The notes below the pieces were generated by a model. The model was not told the origin of the DNA, ran no database searches, and was given only the letters and a program-made list of their open reading frames with translations. The position numbers and the translations under genes are program-made. Below, piece after piece: positions 42,117 to 51,260 of a DNA stretch of 64,000 bases. The stretch spans positions 2,294,001-2,358,000 of the forward strand of contig NZ_CP178864.1 in the NCBI RefSeq assembly GCF_047345005.1, read 5' to 3'. The DNA is from Labrys okinawensis (GTDB lineage Bacteria; Pseudomonadota; Alphaproteobacteria; Rhizobiales; Labraceae). Within the stretch, counting starts at the first letter, position 1. Each line of letters starts with the position of its first letter.

Positions 42117-43103
42117 TTATAGCCAGTTCCTCCAGCGGAAAATGAAATAGGGCGCGACGGCGACGATTACCATCAGGGCGAGCGCCATCGGGTAGCCATA
42201 GTCCCATTTGAGTTCGGGCATATGCTCGAAATTCATGCCGTAGACAGAGGCAACCAGGGTCGGCGGCATGAAGATCACCGCCATCACCGAGAACAGCTTG
42301 ATTATGTTGTTCTGCTCCAGATTGACCAGGCCAAGCGTGGCGTCGAGCAGGAACTGGATCTTGCTGGACTGGAAGCTGGCATGTTCTTCGAGCGACTGGA
42401 GGTCGCGCAGGGTCGCCTTCACTTCCTCGCGCAATCCGCTCGGGATATGGGCGGCCTTCAGCCCAGCCGAGAAGGAGAGCAGCACGCGCTCGATCGACAC
42501 CAGGCTCTCACGCAGTTTGGAGATGATGTCGCCGTGGCGGCCGAGGCCGCGCAGCGTGCGTTGCAGCGTGGTGTTGCGGTCGCCCTGCTTCACGTTTTCC
42601 TTGAAGACATCCCGCGAGAGCGCGTCGAGGCGGTCGCCGGTATTCTGCAGGAGCTCGGCGCAGCGCTCGATGATGGCATCGATCAGGCCGGCCATGATGG
42701 CCTCGGCCGTGCCGCTGCAGCCGCCGGGCTTGGTGGCATGGCCGACGAATTTCGAAAAGGCCCTGGGATCACAGTAGCGCACCGTCACCAGGACCTGGCC
42801 GGCGAGGATGAAGGTCACCGCCGATATCTCGGGGTCGCTGGTGTCGTTCTTGATCAGCAGCCGCATGGTCATGTAGCGGGTGCCGTTCTCCGTCCAAAGG
42901 AGTTCGGACGGCTCGATATCGTCCATGTCCTCATGGGTGGGAATGGAGATGCCTAGCAGCGCCTCGACCTGCTGGTCCTCCTCCTTGGTTGGCTCGTAGA
43001 GGTCGATCCACAGGACATCGCCCGCGAGCGTCTCGTCCGGCTGCAAGAGATGGGGCAGGAGCCTGTCCTTGTTGTCGGGGCAGAGGCGATGGGTAATGAT
43101 CAT
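42117..43103 (-). CDS. CorA-type divalent metal ion transporter
   Basis: A 328-residue CorA-superfamily protein. A large soluble N-terminal domain with long helices (residues 1-260) is followed by two C-terminal helices; the signature YGMNFEHMPEL lies after the first. The GMN motif supports Mg2+ (or Co2+/Ni2+/Zn2+) transport. The loop ends EHMPEL rather than the MPEL of classical CorA by two inserted residues, common in alphaproteobacterial members. It is a single gene. Confidence 0.9.
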   Translation of the reverse strand: MIITHRLCPDNKDRLLPHLLQPDETLAGDVLWIDLYEPTKEEDQQVEALLGISIPTHEDMDDIEPSELLWTENGTRYMTMRLLIKNDTSDPEISAVTFILAGQVLVTVRYCDPRAFSKFVGHATKPGGCSGTAEAIMAGLIDAIIERCAELLQNTGDRLDALSRDVFKENVKQGDRNTTLQRTLRGLGRHGDIISKLRESLVSIERVLLSFSAGLKAAHIPSGLREEVKATLRDLQSLEEHASFQSSKIQFLLDATLGLVNLEQNNIIKLFSVMAVIFMPPTLVASVYGMNFEHMPELKWDYGYPMALALMVIVAVAPYFIFRWRNWL

Positions 43104-43175
43104 GGGTGTCGGTTTCCGGTCATGGCCCGCAGGCTATGAGCTGTAGATGTCGGCCATAAGTATATTGGTACCGGG

Positions 43176-44987
43176 TCATCCTTCCAGTTCTTCCCGCAGC
43201 ATCTCCAAGGCCAGCCATTCCTCCTCTGCCTTCGCCTTGTCGGCCTCGACCTTCGCCAGATCGTGACTGAACTGGCCGAACTTCTTGGAATCCTTGGCGA
43301 ACAGGGCGGGATCGGCCAGGCGCTCATGCAGGGAGGCGGCCTTGGCGGCAAGCTCGTCGATCTTCTTCGGCAGGGTTTCCAGTGCGTGCTTTTCCTTGAA
43401 GGAGAGCTTGCGCTTGGCTGCGCGCTCCGGCGGGGCGGCGGGGAGGGCCGTGCTCTCCTTCGACGCCTCGGCTTTTTCCGCGACCTTGCGGGCGACTCCG
43501 GCACCGCGCTGGGCCACCATGTCGGAATAGCCGCCTGCATATTCGGTCCAGCGCCCGTCGCCCTCACTCATCAGGATGGAGGTGGCGACGCGGTCGAGGA
43601 AGTCGCGGTCGTGGCTGATGACGATGGCGGTGCCCTGGTAGTCGCCGATCATCTCCTGCAGGAGGTCGAGGGTTTCGAGGTCGAGATCGTTGGTGGGTTC
43701 GTCCAGCACCAAAAGGTTGGAGGGTTTGGCGAGCGCGCGCGCCAGCATCAGGCGGCCACGTTCGCCGCCAGAGAGCACCGAGACGGGCGTGCGGGCCTGC
43801 TCGGGCGAGAACAGGAAGTCGCGCATGTAGCCGACCACATGCTTGCGCTCGCCGCCGACCTCGACATAGTCGGAACCGCCGCCCGTCAGGGTGTCGGAGA
43901 GTGTGGTCTCGGGATCGAGGCTTTCGCGGCGCTGGTCGAGCGTCACCATCTCGAGGCTGGCACCGAGCTTCACCTTGCCGCTGTCGGGCGGGATCACCCC
44001 GGTGAGCAGGTTGAGCAGCGTGGTCTTGCCGGCGCCGTTCGGGCCGACGATGCCGATCCGGTCGCCGCGGGCGACACGAATCGAGAAATCCTTGACGATC
44101 GGCGGGCCGCCCCAGTCCTTGTTGACGCCGACGGCCTCGATGACGAGCTTGCCGCTCTCCTCGCCCTCGGTAAGCGTCATCCTCACCGTGCCGGCGACGC
44201 GGCGGGCGTCGCGTCGCTCCTGGCGCAGGGCGGCGAGATTGGCCATGCGGCGGACATTGCGCTTGCGCCGCGCCGTCACGCCGTAGCGCACCCAGTGCTC
44301 CTCGGCGACGATCTTGCGGTCGAGCTTCTGGCGGTCGCGCTCTTCCTCTTCCAGCACCTGGTCGCGCCATTCCTCGAAAAAGGCAAAGCCGCGATCCATG
44401 CGGCGCGTTACGCCGCGATCGAGCCAGATGGTGGCGCGCGAGAGATTTTCGAGGAAGCGCCGATCATGGCTGATCAGCACCAGGGCGGAACGCAGCGAGC
44501 CGATCTCCTTTTCCAGCCATTCGATGGCGGGCAGGTCGAGATGGTTCGTCGGCTCGTCCAGCAGCAGGATGTCGGGCTCCGGCGCCAGCACGCGCGCGAG
44601 GGCGGCGCGGCGGGCCTCGCCGCCAGAAAGATTGGCTGGATTCTCAACGCCCGTCAGGCCGAGCTCATTGAGGAGGTAGGCGGCGCGATAGGGCTCGTCG
44701 CCGGGGCCGAGGCCTGCCTCAACATAGGCGAGCGTGGTGGCATAGCCGGTGAGATCGGGCTCCTGCGGCAGATAGCGCACCGTGGCGCCGGGATGGACGA
44801 AGCGTTCGCCCTTGTCGGCCTCGATCAGGCCGGCGGCGATCTTGAGGAGCGTCGATTTGCCCGAGCCGTTGCGGCCCACCAGGCAGAGCCGCTCGCCGGG
44901 CGCAATCGAGATATCGGCGCCCTCAAGCGTCGGCGTGCCGCCGAAGGTGAGGTGGATGTCCCGCAGGAAGAGTAGAGGAGGAGCCAT
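43176..44987 (-). CDS. ABC-F family ATPase (Uup-like)
   Basis: A 603-residue cytoplasmic protein with two ATPase domains and no membrane segment: GRNGSGKST...LSGGEARRAALARVL...LLLDEPTNHLD, then GPNGAGKTT...LSGGERGRLMLARAL...LVLDEPTNDLD. A linker rich in Arg/Lys joins them, and a C-terminal coiled coil (KKIDELAAKAASLHERLAD) follows, as in Uup. ABC-F proteins act on ribosomes or, for Uup, on branched DNA and translation. The exact subgroup is not proven. Confidence 0.92.
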   Translation of the reverse strand: MAPPLLFLRDIHLTFGGTPTLEGADISIAPGERLCLVGRNGSGKSTLLKIAAGLIEADKGERFVHPGATVRYLPQEPDLTGYATTLAYVEAGLGPGDEPYRAAYLLNELGLTGVENPANLSGGEARRAALARVLAPEPDILLLDEPTNHLDLPAIEWLEKEIGSLRSALVLISHDRRFLENLSRATIWLDRGVTRRMDRGFAFFEEWRDQVLEEEERDRQKLDRKIVAEEHWVRYGVTARRKRNVRRMANLAALRQERRDARRVAGTVRMTLTEGEESGKLVIEAVGVNKDWGGPPIVKDFSIRVARGDRIGIVGPNGAGKTTLLNLLTGVIPPDSGKVKLGASLEMVTLDQRRESLDPETTLSDTLTGGGSDYVEVGGERKHVVGYMRDFLFSPEQARTPVSVLSGGERGRLMLARALAKPSNLLVLDEPTNDLDLETLDLLQEMIGDYQGTAIVISHDRDFLDRVATSILMSEGDGRWTEYAGGYSDMVAQRGAGVARKVAEKAEASKESTALPAAPPERAAKRKLSFKEKHALETLPKKIDELAAKAASLHERLADPALFAKDSKKFGQFSHDLAKVEADKAKAEEEWLALEMLREELEG

Positions 44988-45313
44988 GCGCGCCTTGTGA
45001 CGGCGGGCGCGGAGGCGGTCAAGCCTTTTGCAGCGCAGCTCCTTGCGTCCGATGGGCAGAAGCTGATTGCTGCTGCCGAGGCAGGAGAGCCATACGTCAG
45101 TTTTGCACCTTCATCTTTCGGACGGCGTCGGTTCGGGCTTCATTCCTTTATCGCTCGTGTCACGCCGAGCGGCTTATGAAAGTAAGGTTAACGACTATGC
45201 TTTCACGAAACCGCGATGCAAAGAAATGTGAAACGTTGCAGCAAAACAACAGCCGAACAGGCTAGTCTTGCTTATTGTATGCGTCGGTTCTCCCGATCCC
45301 TGTAGGATGTATA
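44988..45313. other. Divergent intergenic region, ABC-F / L,D-transpeptidase
   Basis: About 326 bases hold the 5' regions of two divergent genes. The stretch 45180-45270 is noticeably A-rich compared with its surroundings and is the likely promoter area. I see no repeat, no ORF with a ribosome site and no clear operator. Confidence 0.4.
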
Positions 45314-46099
45314 ATGTCGTCTCTTTCCCGCCGCGCCTTTCTGATGGGCGCATCCATGACCGGCCTTGGTTTGAGCCTCGCGAGCTGCATAACCGATTCC
45401 GCCTCGATCAAGCCCGTCGTGGTCGCTTCCAGCGACCCCGCAACACTGCCGATGCCTGCGGACGGTAGACCCACGGACGCGATCAGCCAGCCCGTGCAGC
45501 CGCTCAATCCCGACGGCACGTATGATTATAAGACAATCTACGGGCAGATGACCGACGGTAAATTCATTGTGCCGGCCGTGGATACCAAGCGTATCGGTGC
45601 GGAGTTCCTGCGCGCCGAGGTCGATTACCCGACGGAACAGCCGGCCGGCACCGTCATTGTCGATGCGAAGGCACACTACCTCTACTATATCCTGGGCGAC
45701 GGCCGTGCCATGCGCTACGGCGTGGGTGTGGGCAAACAGGGTTTCGGCTGGTCCGGAACCGCTCAGGTCCATTTCAAGCGCGAATGGCCGGATTGGTATC
45801 CGCCCAAGGAAATGATTGCCCGCCGGCCTGATCTGCGGCCCACCCTCAGCAAGCTGCAGAGCGGCATCGGCATGCAGGGCGGTCCGCGCAATCCGATTAC
45901 CGGGCGCGCCATGTATCTGTGGCAGGACAACAAGGATACGCTCTTTCGCATCCACGGCACCAACGAGCCCTACAGCATCGGGCACAATGCTTCCTCAGGC
46001 TGCATCCGCATGATCGTCCAGGACGCGATCGACCTTTACCAGCGGGTGCCGCTCGGTGGCCGCGTGGTCGTTCTCGGCCCGGGGCAGGCCAGCGCCTGA
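45314..46099 (+). CDS. L,D-transpeptidase (YkuD), probable lipoprotein
   Basis: A 261-residue secreted enzyme that crosslinks peptidoglycan or attaches proteins to it. The N-terminus SLSRRAFLMGASMTGLGL has a twin-arginine look and ends in a lipobox LASC (Cys25). The YkuD domain ends with HNASSGCIRMIVQDA, in which Cys230 is the nucleophile and HGTN upstream supplies the histidine. The ATG at 45314 follows GTAGGATG. Rhizobiales use such enzymes heavily for polar growth. A direct repeat and a strong terminator follow. Confidence 0.92.
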   Translation: MSSLSRRAFLMGASMTGLGLSLASCITDSASIKPVVVASSDPATLPMPADGRPTDAISQPVQPLNPDGTYDYKTIYGQMTDGKFIVPAVDTKRIGAEFLRAEVDYPTEQPAGTVIVDAKAHYLYYILGDGRAMRYGVGVGKQGFGWSGTAQVHFKREWPDWYPPKEMIARRPDLRPTLSKLQSGIGMQGGPRNPITGRAMYLWQDNKDTLFRIHGTNEPYSIGHNASSGCIRMIVQDAIDLYQRVPLGGRVVVLGPGQASA

Positions 46100-46106
46100 T
46101 AACTGA

Positions 46107-46146
46107 ATTTCAAAGCGTATTGCGTCCATTTCAAAGCGTAGTGCGT
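46107..46146. repeat. Tandem direct repeat, 2 x 19 bp at 21-bp spacing
   Basis: ATTTCAAAGCGTATTGCGT (46107-46125) recurs as ATTTCAAAGCGTAGTGCGT (46128-46146), with one mismatch. It lies between the L,D-transpeptidase stop and its terminator. It is probably a simple local duplication. Confidence 0.8.
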
Positions 46147-46163
46147 ATTTAATGTTGGGGAAG

Positions 46164-46192
46164 AGGCCGGGCGCAAATGCCCGGCCTTTTTT
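46164..46192 (+). terminator. Intrinsic terminator after the L,D-transpeptidase gene
   Basis: AGGCCGGGC (46164-46172), loop GCAAAT, GCCCGGCCT (46179-46187), then a run of T to 46192. A classical Rho-independent terminator. Confidence 0.93.
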
Positions 46193-46340
46193 CGTTGCGC
46201 TCCAGCGTCTCAAGAAGAATTTTGCTTGGTGTACGTACGTCAGGCGCGTTGCGAAGCCTCACGCGATTTGCCATGGTGGGAAAATCCAAGCAACGGGCCG
46301 GTGAACGGGTCCGCATATCTTCATGGCAGGAGACGCAGCA

Positions 46341-47399
46341 ATGGCGGCCACGATCAAGGGACCGGCGATTTTTCTCGCCCAGTTTGCGGGCGACTCGGCG
46401 CCCTTTAATTCGCTCGATTCCATCTGCGCCTGGGCCGCCTCGCTTGGCTACAAGGGCGTGCAGATCCCGACCTGGGACGGGCGCCTGTTCGACCTGAAGA
46501 AGGCCGCCGAATCCAAGACCTACTGCGACGAGATCGCAGGCGTCGCGAGGAAACACGGCCTCGCCATCACCGAATTGTCGACTCATCTGCAAGGCCAGCT
46601 CGTCGCCGTGCATCCGGCTTATGACAGTGCCTTCGACGCTTTCGCGCCCGTGGAAGTTCATGGCAAGCCGAAGGAAAGGCAGGCCTGGGCCGTGCAGCAG
46701 CTTAAATACGCCGCCGCCGCCTCGCGCCATCTTGGCCTCGATGCCCATGTCACCTTCTCCGGTGCGCTGGCCTGGCCCTTCGCCTATCCCTGGCCGCAGC
46801 GCCCGGCCGGCCTGATCGAGGAGGCCTTCGGCGAGCTTGCCAAGCGCTGGAAGCCGATCCTCGACGCCTATGACGCGGTTGATGTCGATGTCTGCTACGA
46901 GATCCATCCGGGCGAGGACCTGTTCGACGGCGCCACCTTCGAGCTCTTCGTCGATCGCCTTAAGGGGCACAAGCGGGCCAACATCAATTACGATCCCTCG
47001 CATTTCGTGCTGCAGCAGCTCGATTATCTCGCTTTCATCGACATCTATCACGAGCGCATCAAGGCCTTCCATGTGAAGGATGCCGAGTTCAACCCAACCG
47101 GCCGGCAGGGCGTCTATTCAGGCTACGCCTCCTGGACGGAGAGGGCGGGACGCTTCCGCTCGCTCGGCGACGGGCAGGTCGACTTCTCCGGCATCTTTTC
47201 CAAGCTCGCCCAGTACGACTATGATTCCTGGGCAGTGCTCGAATGGGAATGCTGCCTCAAGCATCCCGAGGATGGCGCCGCCGAGGGCGCGCCCTTCATC
47301 CAGAGCCACATCATCCGCGTGACGGAAAAGGCCTTCGACGATTTCGCCGGCGGCAGCACGGACCGCAAGGCGGTGCGCAAGCTGCTGGGGCTGAGGTAA
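46341..47399 (+). CDS. Sugar phosphate isomerase/epimerase (AP-endonuclease-2 fold)
   Basis: A 352-residue TIM-barrel protein of the xylose-isomerase-like superfamily. Metal-site segments are visible: CYEIHPGEDLFDG, INYDPSHFVLQQLDYLAF, AFHVKDAEFN and WAVLEWECCLKHPEDGA. Relatives epimerise or isomerise sugars and cyclitols, or dehydrate inosose. The ATG at 46341 follows GGAGAC; another ATG six codons earlier is possible. The next gene is a Gfo/Idh oxidoreductase, a frequent partner. Confidence 0.88.
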   Translation: MAATIKGPAIFLAQFAGDSAPFNSLDSICAWAASLGYKGVQIPTWDGRLFDLKKAAESKTYCDEIAGVARKHGLAITELSTHLQGQLVAVHPAYDSAFDAFAPVEVHGKPKERQAWAVQQLKYAAAASRHLGLDAHVTFSGALAWPFAYPWPQRPAGLIEEAFGELAKRWKPILDAYDAVDVDVCYEIHPGEDLFDGATFELFVDRLKGHKRANINYDPSHFVLQQLDYLAFIDIYHERIKAFHVKDAEFNPTGRQGVYSGYASWTERAGRFRSLGDGQVDFSGIFSKLAQYDYDSWAVLEWECCLKHPEDGAAEGAPFIQSHIIRVTEKAFDDFAGGSTDRKAVRKLLGLR

Positions 47400-47443
47400 G
47401 TGGAAGGGCGTTGGGTGCAGTGGTGATCGAGTTTGCAAAGGTC

Positions 47444-47629
47444 GCGCAGCCCCTTACCTCTATCCTCTCCCCGTAAGAACGGGGCGAGGGGGCGCAACCG
47501 TTGCGATCGATCCTGCGGCGGCTCATCTCGCCCGACCGTTGAGCGAGATGAATCGTTCTGAAAACGAAGCTCGTCGACGAAGTCCCCTCGCCCCGTTTAC
47601 GGGGAGAGGATAGAGGTGAGGGGCTGCGC
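47444..47629. repeat. Long inverted repeat between isomerase and oxidoreductase genes
   Basis: Arms of about 47 bases (47444-47491 and 47584-47629) start GCGCAGCCCCTTACCTC and end GAGGTGAGGGGCTGCGC and are nearly perfect complements. The arm contains CTCTCCCCGT and GGGGCGAGGGG, a pattern found in widespread proteobacterial repeats. A smaller palindrome (CATCTCGC...GCGAGATG) lies in the middle and matches the stem at 30661-30700. It almost fills the 300-base gap 47400-47699. Confidence 0.88.
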
Positions 47630-47699
47630 GGCGCTTTAAGAGATGGGTGGGAGCTGGCTAAGGCCCGCGCCCCAAATTCGATGGAAAGGAAACGTTCAG

Positions 47700-48872
47700 A
47701 TGGCAATCGAAGGCCGTTCGGATAGCAAGGCAGGCGGGCGCGTGCGCTACGGCATGGTCGGCGGCGGGGAGGGTGCGTTCATCGGCGCCGTGCACCGGCT
47801 CGCGGCCCGCATGGACGACGATTACGTCTTCGTGGCCGGCGCCTTGTCCTCGACCCCGGAGAAGGCACAGCGCTCGGGCGAGGCGCTGGGGCTCGACCCC
47901 GCGCGCATCTATCCAGATTTCGCCACCATGGCGCAGAAGGAAAAACGCCGGAAGGACGGCATCGAGGCGGTTGCCATCGTCACGCCCAACCACATGCATG
48001 CGCCCGCCGCCGAGGCCTTCATCAAGGCGGGCATCCATGTCATCTGCGACAAGCCGGTGACGACGACGTTGAAGGACGCGCTGAAGCTCAAGAAGCTCGC
48101 CGAGGAGAAGGGCGTGATCTTCGCGGTGACCCACAACTACACCGGCTATCCCCTCATCCGCGCGGCGCGCGAGATGGTGATGGCTGGCGACCTCGGCGAG
48201 ATCAGGCTGATCCAGGTGGAGTATCCGCAGGACTGGCTCACCACGAATATCGAGCAGACGGGCCAGAAGCAGGCCGATTGGCGTACCGATCCCAAGCGCT
48301 CCGGCGCCGGCGGCTCGATCGGCGATATCGGCACACATGCCTTCAACCTGGCACAGTTCGTCGGCGGCCTGGAAGTCTCCCAGCTCCTGGCCGAACTCAC
48401 CACCTTCGTGCCCGGCCGCGCCCTCGACGACAATGTCCAGGTGTTGCTGCGCTATGCCAACGGCGCTCGCGGCGCGTTGTGGGCGAGCCAGGTGGCGCCG
48501 GGCAACGAGAACGGCCTGATGCTGCGCATCTATGGCTCCAAGGCCGGCTTCCACTGGCGCCAGGACAACCCGAACTACCTCTATTTCACCCCGCACGGCG
48601 AGCCGACCCGCATCCTCACCCGCGGCTCCGGCGCTGTGGGGGAGGCCGCTGCCCGCGTGACGCGCGTGCCACCGGGCCATCCCGAAGGCTATCTGGAGGG
48701 CTTCGCGAACATCTACACGGAGATCGCCCGGGCGATTAAGGCAGCCCGCACTGGCGCGAAGCTCGACCCAGCCGTGACTTTCCCCGGTATCGATGACGGC
48801 ATCGCCGGCATGGCCTTCATCGAGGCCGCAGTGAAGTCGTCGAAGAAGGGCGGGGTGTGGGTGAATTGGTAG
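47700..48872 (+). CDS. Gfo/Idh/MocA-family oxidoreductase
   Basis: A 390-residue NAD(P)-dependent dehydrogenase. It has a Rossmann segment RVRYGMVGGGEGAFIGAVHR, catalytic-region VICDKPVTTTLKDALKL and substrate-domain features SGAGGSIGDIGTHAFNLAQFV. The ATG at 47700 follows GGAAAGGAAACG. The G-G-G-E-G loop and the length class are those of the longer Gfo/Idh branch that usually sits beside sugar isomerases. It and the isomerase probably act on the same sugar or cyclitol. It is separate in sequence from the copies at 9.2 and 13.4 kb. Confidence 0.9.
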   Translation: MAIEGRSDSKAGGRVRYGMVGGGEGAFIGAVHRLAARMDDDYVFVAGALSSTPEKAQRSGEALGLDPARIYPDFATMAQKEKRRKDGIEAVAIVTPNHMHAPAAEAFIKAGIHVICDKPVTTTLKDALKLKKLAEEKGVIFAVTHNYTGYPLIRAAREMVMAGDLGEIRLIQVEYPQDWLTTNIEQTGQKQADWRTDPKRSGAGGSIGDIGTHAFNLAQFVGGLEVSQLLAELTTFVPGRALDDNVQVLLRYANGARGALWASQVAPGNENGLMLRIYGSKAGFHWRQDNPNYLYFTPHGEPTRILTRGSGAVGEAAARVTRVPPGHPEGYLEGFANIYTEIARAIKAARTGAKLDPAVTFPGIDDGIAGMAFIEAAVKSSKKGGVWVNW

Positions 48873-48924
48873 CTGGGGTGTGCCAGTCTTGGAGCTGGCA
48901 TTTCCTTTTTCTGACGAGGCATCG

Positions 48925-49323
48925 ATGGAGAGTGCCCAACCACATTGGACAAAGAGTGTTCGCATTTTCGACTGGATCGATGTAGGCAGCACTTCTCCAG
49001 CCAAATATCCCAATACATGGCTTCTACAAGGATTACTCGATGACGAGGCTGCCGCCGAACGAGTTCGCGATTACGAGCGCGGCACGTCAATCGACATTCA
49101 CTATGCCTGCACGTTCACGGTGGTGCTGGTCGATGACTCGGAGCAGGCCGTCACCGGGTTGGTGAAACTCCCGAGAGTGCGAAGGAACGTGACCAACAGA
49201 GTCATCGCCAACCTGATCTTCTTCATGTTCAAGACGTCTGGCAGCATCAACTTTAAGGATCATCCCCAGATCAAGGATCTGGTGCTTCTGAAAGAGGTAG
49301 CGAGCGGTTGGTCACTCCCCTAA
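48925..49323 (+). CDS. Hypothetical protein (132 aa)
   Basis: A frame starting MESAQPHWTKSVRIFDWIDVG with GAGG six bases before the ATG; a GTG 45 bases earlier is the longer choice. Base composition is lower in GC than its neighbours, with codons such as ATA, TTC/TTT and CGA mixed, which hints at acquired DNA. No domain is recognised and there is no signal peptide. A half copy of the double-hairpin repeat follows. Whether it is expressed is uncertain. Confidence 0.5.
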   Translation: MESAQPHWTKSVRIFDWIDVGSTSPAKYPNTWLLQGLLDDEAAAERVRDYERGTSIDIHYACTFTVVLVDDSEQAVTGLVKLPRVRRNVTNRVIANLIFFMFKTSGSINFKDHPQIKDLVLLKEVASGWSLP

Positions 49324-49335
49324 GTGTCGCTTTCT

Positions 49336-49361
49336 CAGGCGTGGCGCCTGCGGTCCCAGGG
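49336..49361. repeat. Half copy (J) of the double-hairpin repeat
   Basis: CAGGCG/TGG/CGCCTG (49336-49350) followed by CGGTCCCAGGG matches the right half and tail of copies C and D (GCCTGCGATCCCA). It has the same short loop and no linker. Confidence 0.6.
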
Positions 49362-49381
49362 ATCTTCCCCCACTCCCACCA

Positions 49382-50341
49382 TCATCTCCGCATCAGCCCC
49401 TTCACCTTCCCCGCGATTCCCTCCCTGAACGCCAGCACGCAGACCACGAACACCACGCCCTGCGCAACCGTGACCCAGGAGCCGAGCCCGGAGAGATAGG
49501 TCTCCATCGCCACCACTAGAAGGGCGCCGAGCATCGGGCCGAACAGGGTGCCGGTGCCGCCGACCAGTGCCATCAGCACGACTTCGCCCGACATCGTCCA
49601 ATGCACATCGGTAAGCGAGGCGAGCTGGAAGACGATCGCCTTGGTGGCGCCGGCGAGGCCCGCGAGCGTCGCCGAGAGGGTGAACATCAGGAGCTTGAAG
49701 CGCTCGGCATCGTAGCCGAGGGAGAGCGCGCGGGGCTCATTGTCGCGGATCGCCTTCATCACCTGGCCGAAGGGCGAGTGCACGATGCGGTGGATAACGA
49801 AGAGGCCGGCGAGCACGATCACCGCCACCACGACATAGAGCGTCATATCGTTGGAAAGATCGATCAGGCCGAAGAGCTTGCCACGAGGCACGGACTGGAT
49901 GCCGTCCTCGCCGCCGGTGAAGGGCGCCTGCAGGGAGAAGAAATAGACCATCTGCGCCATCGCCAGGGTGATCATGGCGAAATAAATGCCCTGGCGGCGG
50001 ATGGCGAGCGCGCCGATGACGAGGCCGAGGAGGCCGGAGACCACCGTGCCGCCGAGGATGGCGAGTTCCGGCGTCAGACCCCATTCCTTGGCGGCGTAGG
50101 CGCAGACATAGCTCGCCATGCCGAAGAAGGCAGCATGGCCGAAAGAGAGCAGGCCGCCATAGCCGAGCAACAGGTTGAATGCGCAGGCGAAGAGGCCGAA
50201 GCACAGCACCTTCATCACGAAGATCGGATAGGCCACGAAGGGCGCCAGCACGATGACGGCGACCAGCAGCAGAACGAGGGCGCGGTCGCCCATGAGGCCG
50301 CCGGCGCGTTGCTGGAAAGCGGTTTCGCCCGGCCCCGCCAT
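49382..50341 (-). CDS. Branched-chain amino-acid type ABC permease (LivM-like)
   Basis: A 319-residue permease with 8-10 helices: LLGYGGLLSFGHAAFFGMASYVCAY, RRQGIYFAMITLAMAQMVYF, and the ATPase-contacting segment MKAIRDNEPRALSLGYDAERFKL. It is the last gene of the operon. The ATG shares its first base with the LivH stop (TAATG); longer in-frame extensions lie within LivH and were rejected. Substrates of this family include branched amino acids, urea, amides and aromatic acids. Confidence 0.93.
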   Translation of the reverse strand: MAGPGETAFQQRAGGLMGDRALVLLLVAVIVLAPFVAYPIFVMKVLCFGLFACAFNLLLGYGGLLSFGHAAFFGMASYVCAYAAKEWGLTPELAILGGTVVSGLLGLVIGALAIRRQGIYFAMITLAMAQMVYFFSLQAPFTGGEDGIQSVPRGKLFGLIDLSNDMTLYVVVAVIVLAGLFVIHRIVHSPFGQVMKAIRDNEPRALSLGYDAERFKLLMFTLSATLAGLAGATKAIVFQLASLTDVHWTMSGEVVLMALVGGTGTLFGPMLGALLVVAMETYLSGLGSWVTVAQGVVFVVCVLAFREGIAGKVKGLMRR

Positions 50342-51222
50342 TACGGGGCCCTCCCGAACAGCCCGGCGGGGCGGACCAGCAGCACGATCGCCATGATCAC
50401 GAAAACTGCGATCGAAGAGCCTTGCTGGTAGAAGATCTTGACGATGCCCTCGATCAGCCCCAGGCCGAAGCCGGTGACGACCGAGCCAAGGATCGAGCCC
50501 ATGCCGCCGATCACCACCACCGCAAAGACGACGATGACGATATCGGCGCCCATGTTGGGATTGACCGAATAGATGGGTGCCGCCAGCACGCCTGCCAGGG
50601 CCGCGAGCGCGACACCGAAGCCATAGGTCAGCATCATCAGGCGGGGCACGTTGATGCCGAAGGCCTCGACCAGCTTCGGATTCTCGGTGGCAGCCCTGAG
50701 ATAGGCGCCCAGGCTGGTCTTTTCGATGATCAGCCAGGTGGCGAGGCAGATGAGGGCCGAGAAGACGATAACGAAGCCGCGATACATCGGCAGGATCATG
50801 AAGCCGAGATTGACGGGCCCGGCGAGCTGCTGCGGTATGGCATAGGGCAGTCCGGAAACGCCGTAGTAATTGCGGAACACGCCCTGGATGATCAGCGCCA
50901 GGCCGAAAGTGAGCAGCAGGCCATAGAGGTGGTCGAGCTGATAGAGCCGGGAGATAAACAGGCGCTCCAGGACGACACCGAACAGACCGACAGCCAGTGG
51001 CGCCAGGATCAGGGCCGGCCAGAAGCCGATGCCGCAATAGTTCAACAGCATCCAGGCCGCGAAGGCGCCCATCATGTAGAGCGCCCCATGGGCGAAGTTG
51101 ATGATGTTGAGCAGCCCGAAGATGATGGCTAGCCCCAGGCTCAGCATCGCATAGAAGGAGCCATTGATCAGCCCGAGCACGAGCTGGCCCAGCAAGGCCG
51201 GCAGTGGAACGCCGAAGATCAT
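50341..51222 (-). CDS. Branched-chain amino-acid type ABC permease (LivH-like)
   Basis: A 293-residue permease: LINGSFYAMLSLGLAIIFGLLNIINFAHGALYMMGAF near the N-terminus, and LRAATENPKLVEAFGINVPRLMMLTY as the ATPase-contact loop. The ATG at 51222 was chosen over an upstream in-frame start whose extra residues are encoded by the palindromic spacer. It is coupled to LivM. Confidence 0.93.
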   Translation of the reverse strand: MIFGVPLPALLGQLVLGLINGSFYAMLSLGLAIIFGLLNIINFAHGALYMMGAFAAWMLLNYCGIGFWPALILAPLAVGLFGVVLERLFISRLYQLDHLYGLLLTFGLALIIQGVFRNYYGVSGLPYAIPQQLAGPVNLGFMILPMYRGFVIVFSALICLATWLIIEKTSLGAYLRAATENPKLVEAFGINVPRLMMLTYGFGVALAALAGVLAAPIYSVNPNMGADIVIVVFAVVVIGGMGSILGSVVTGFGLGLIEGIVKIFYQQGSSIAVFVIMAIVLLVRPAGLFGRAP

Positions 51223-51260
51223 CGTCACGGTTGGGCCTTCCTGCTGAGAAAAGGGATGGG

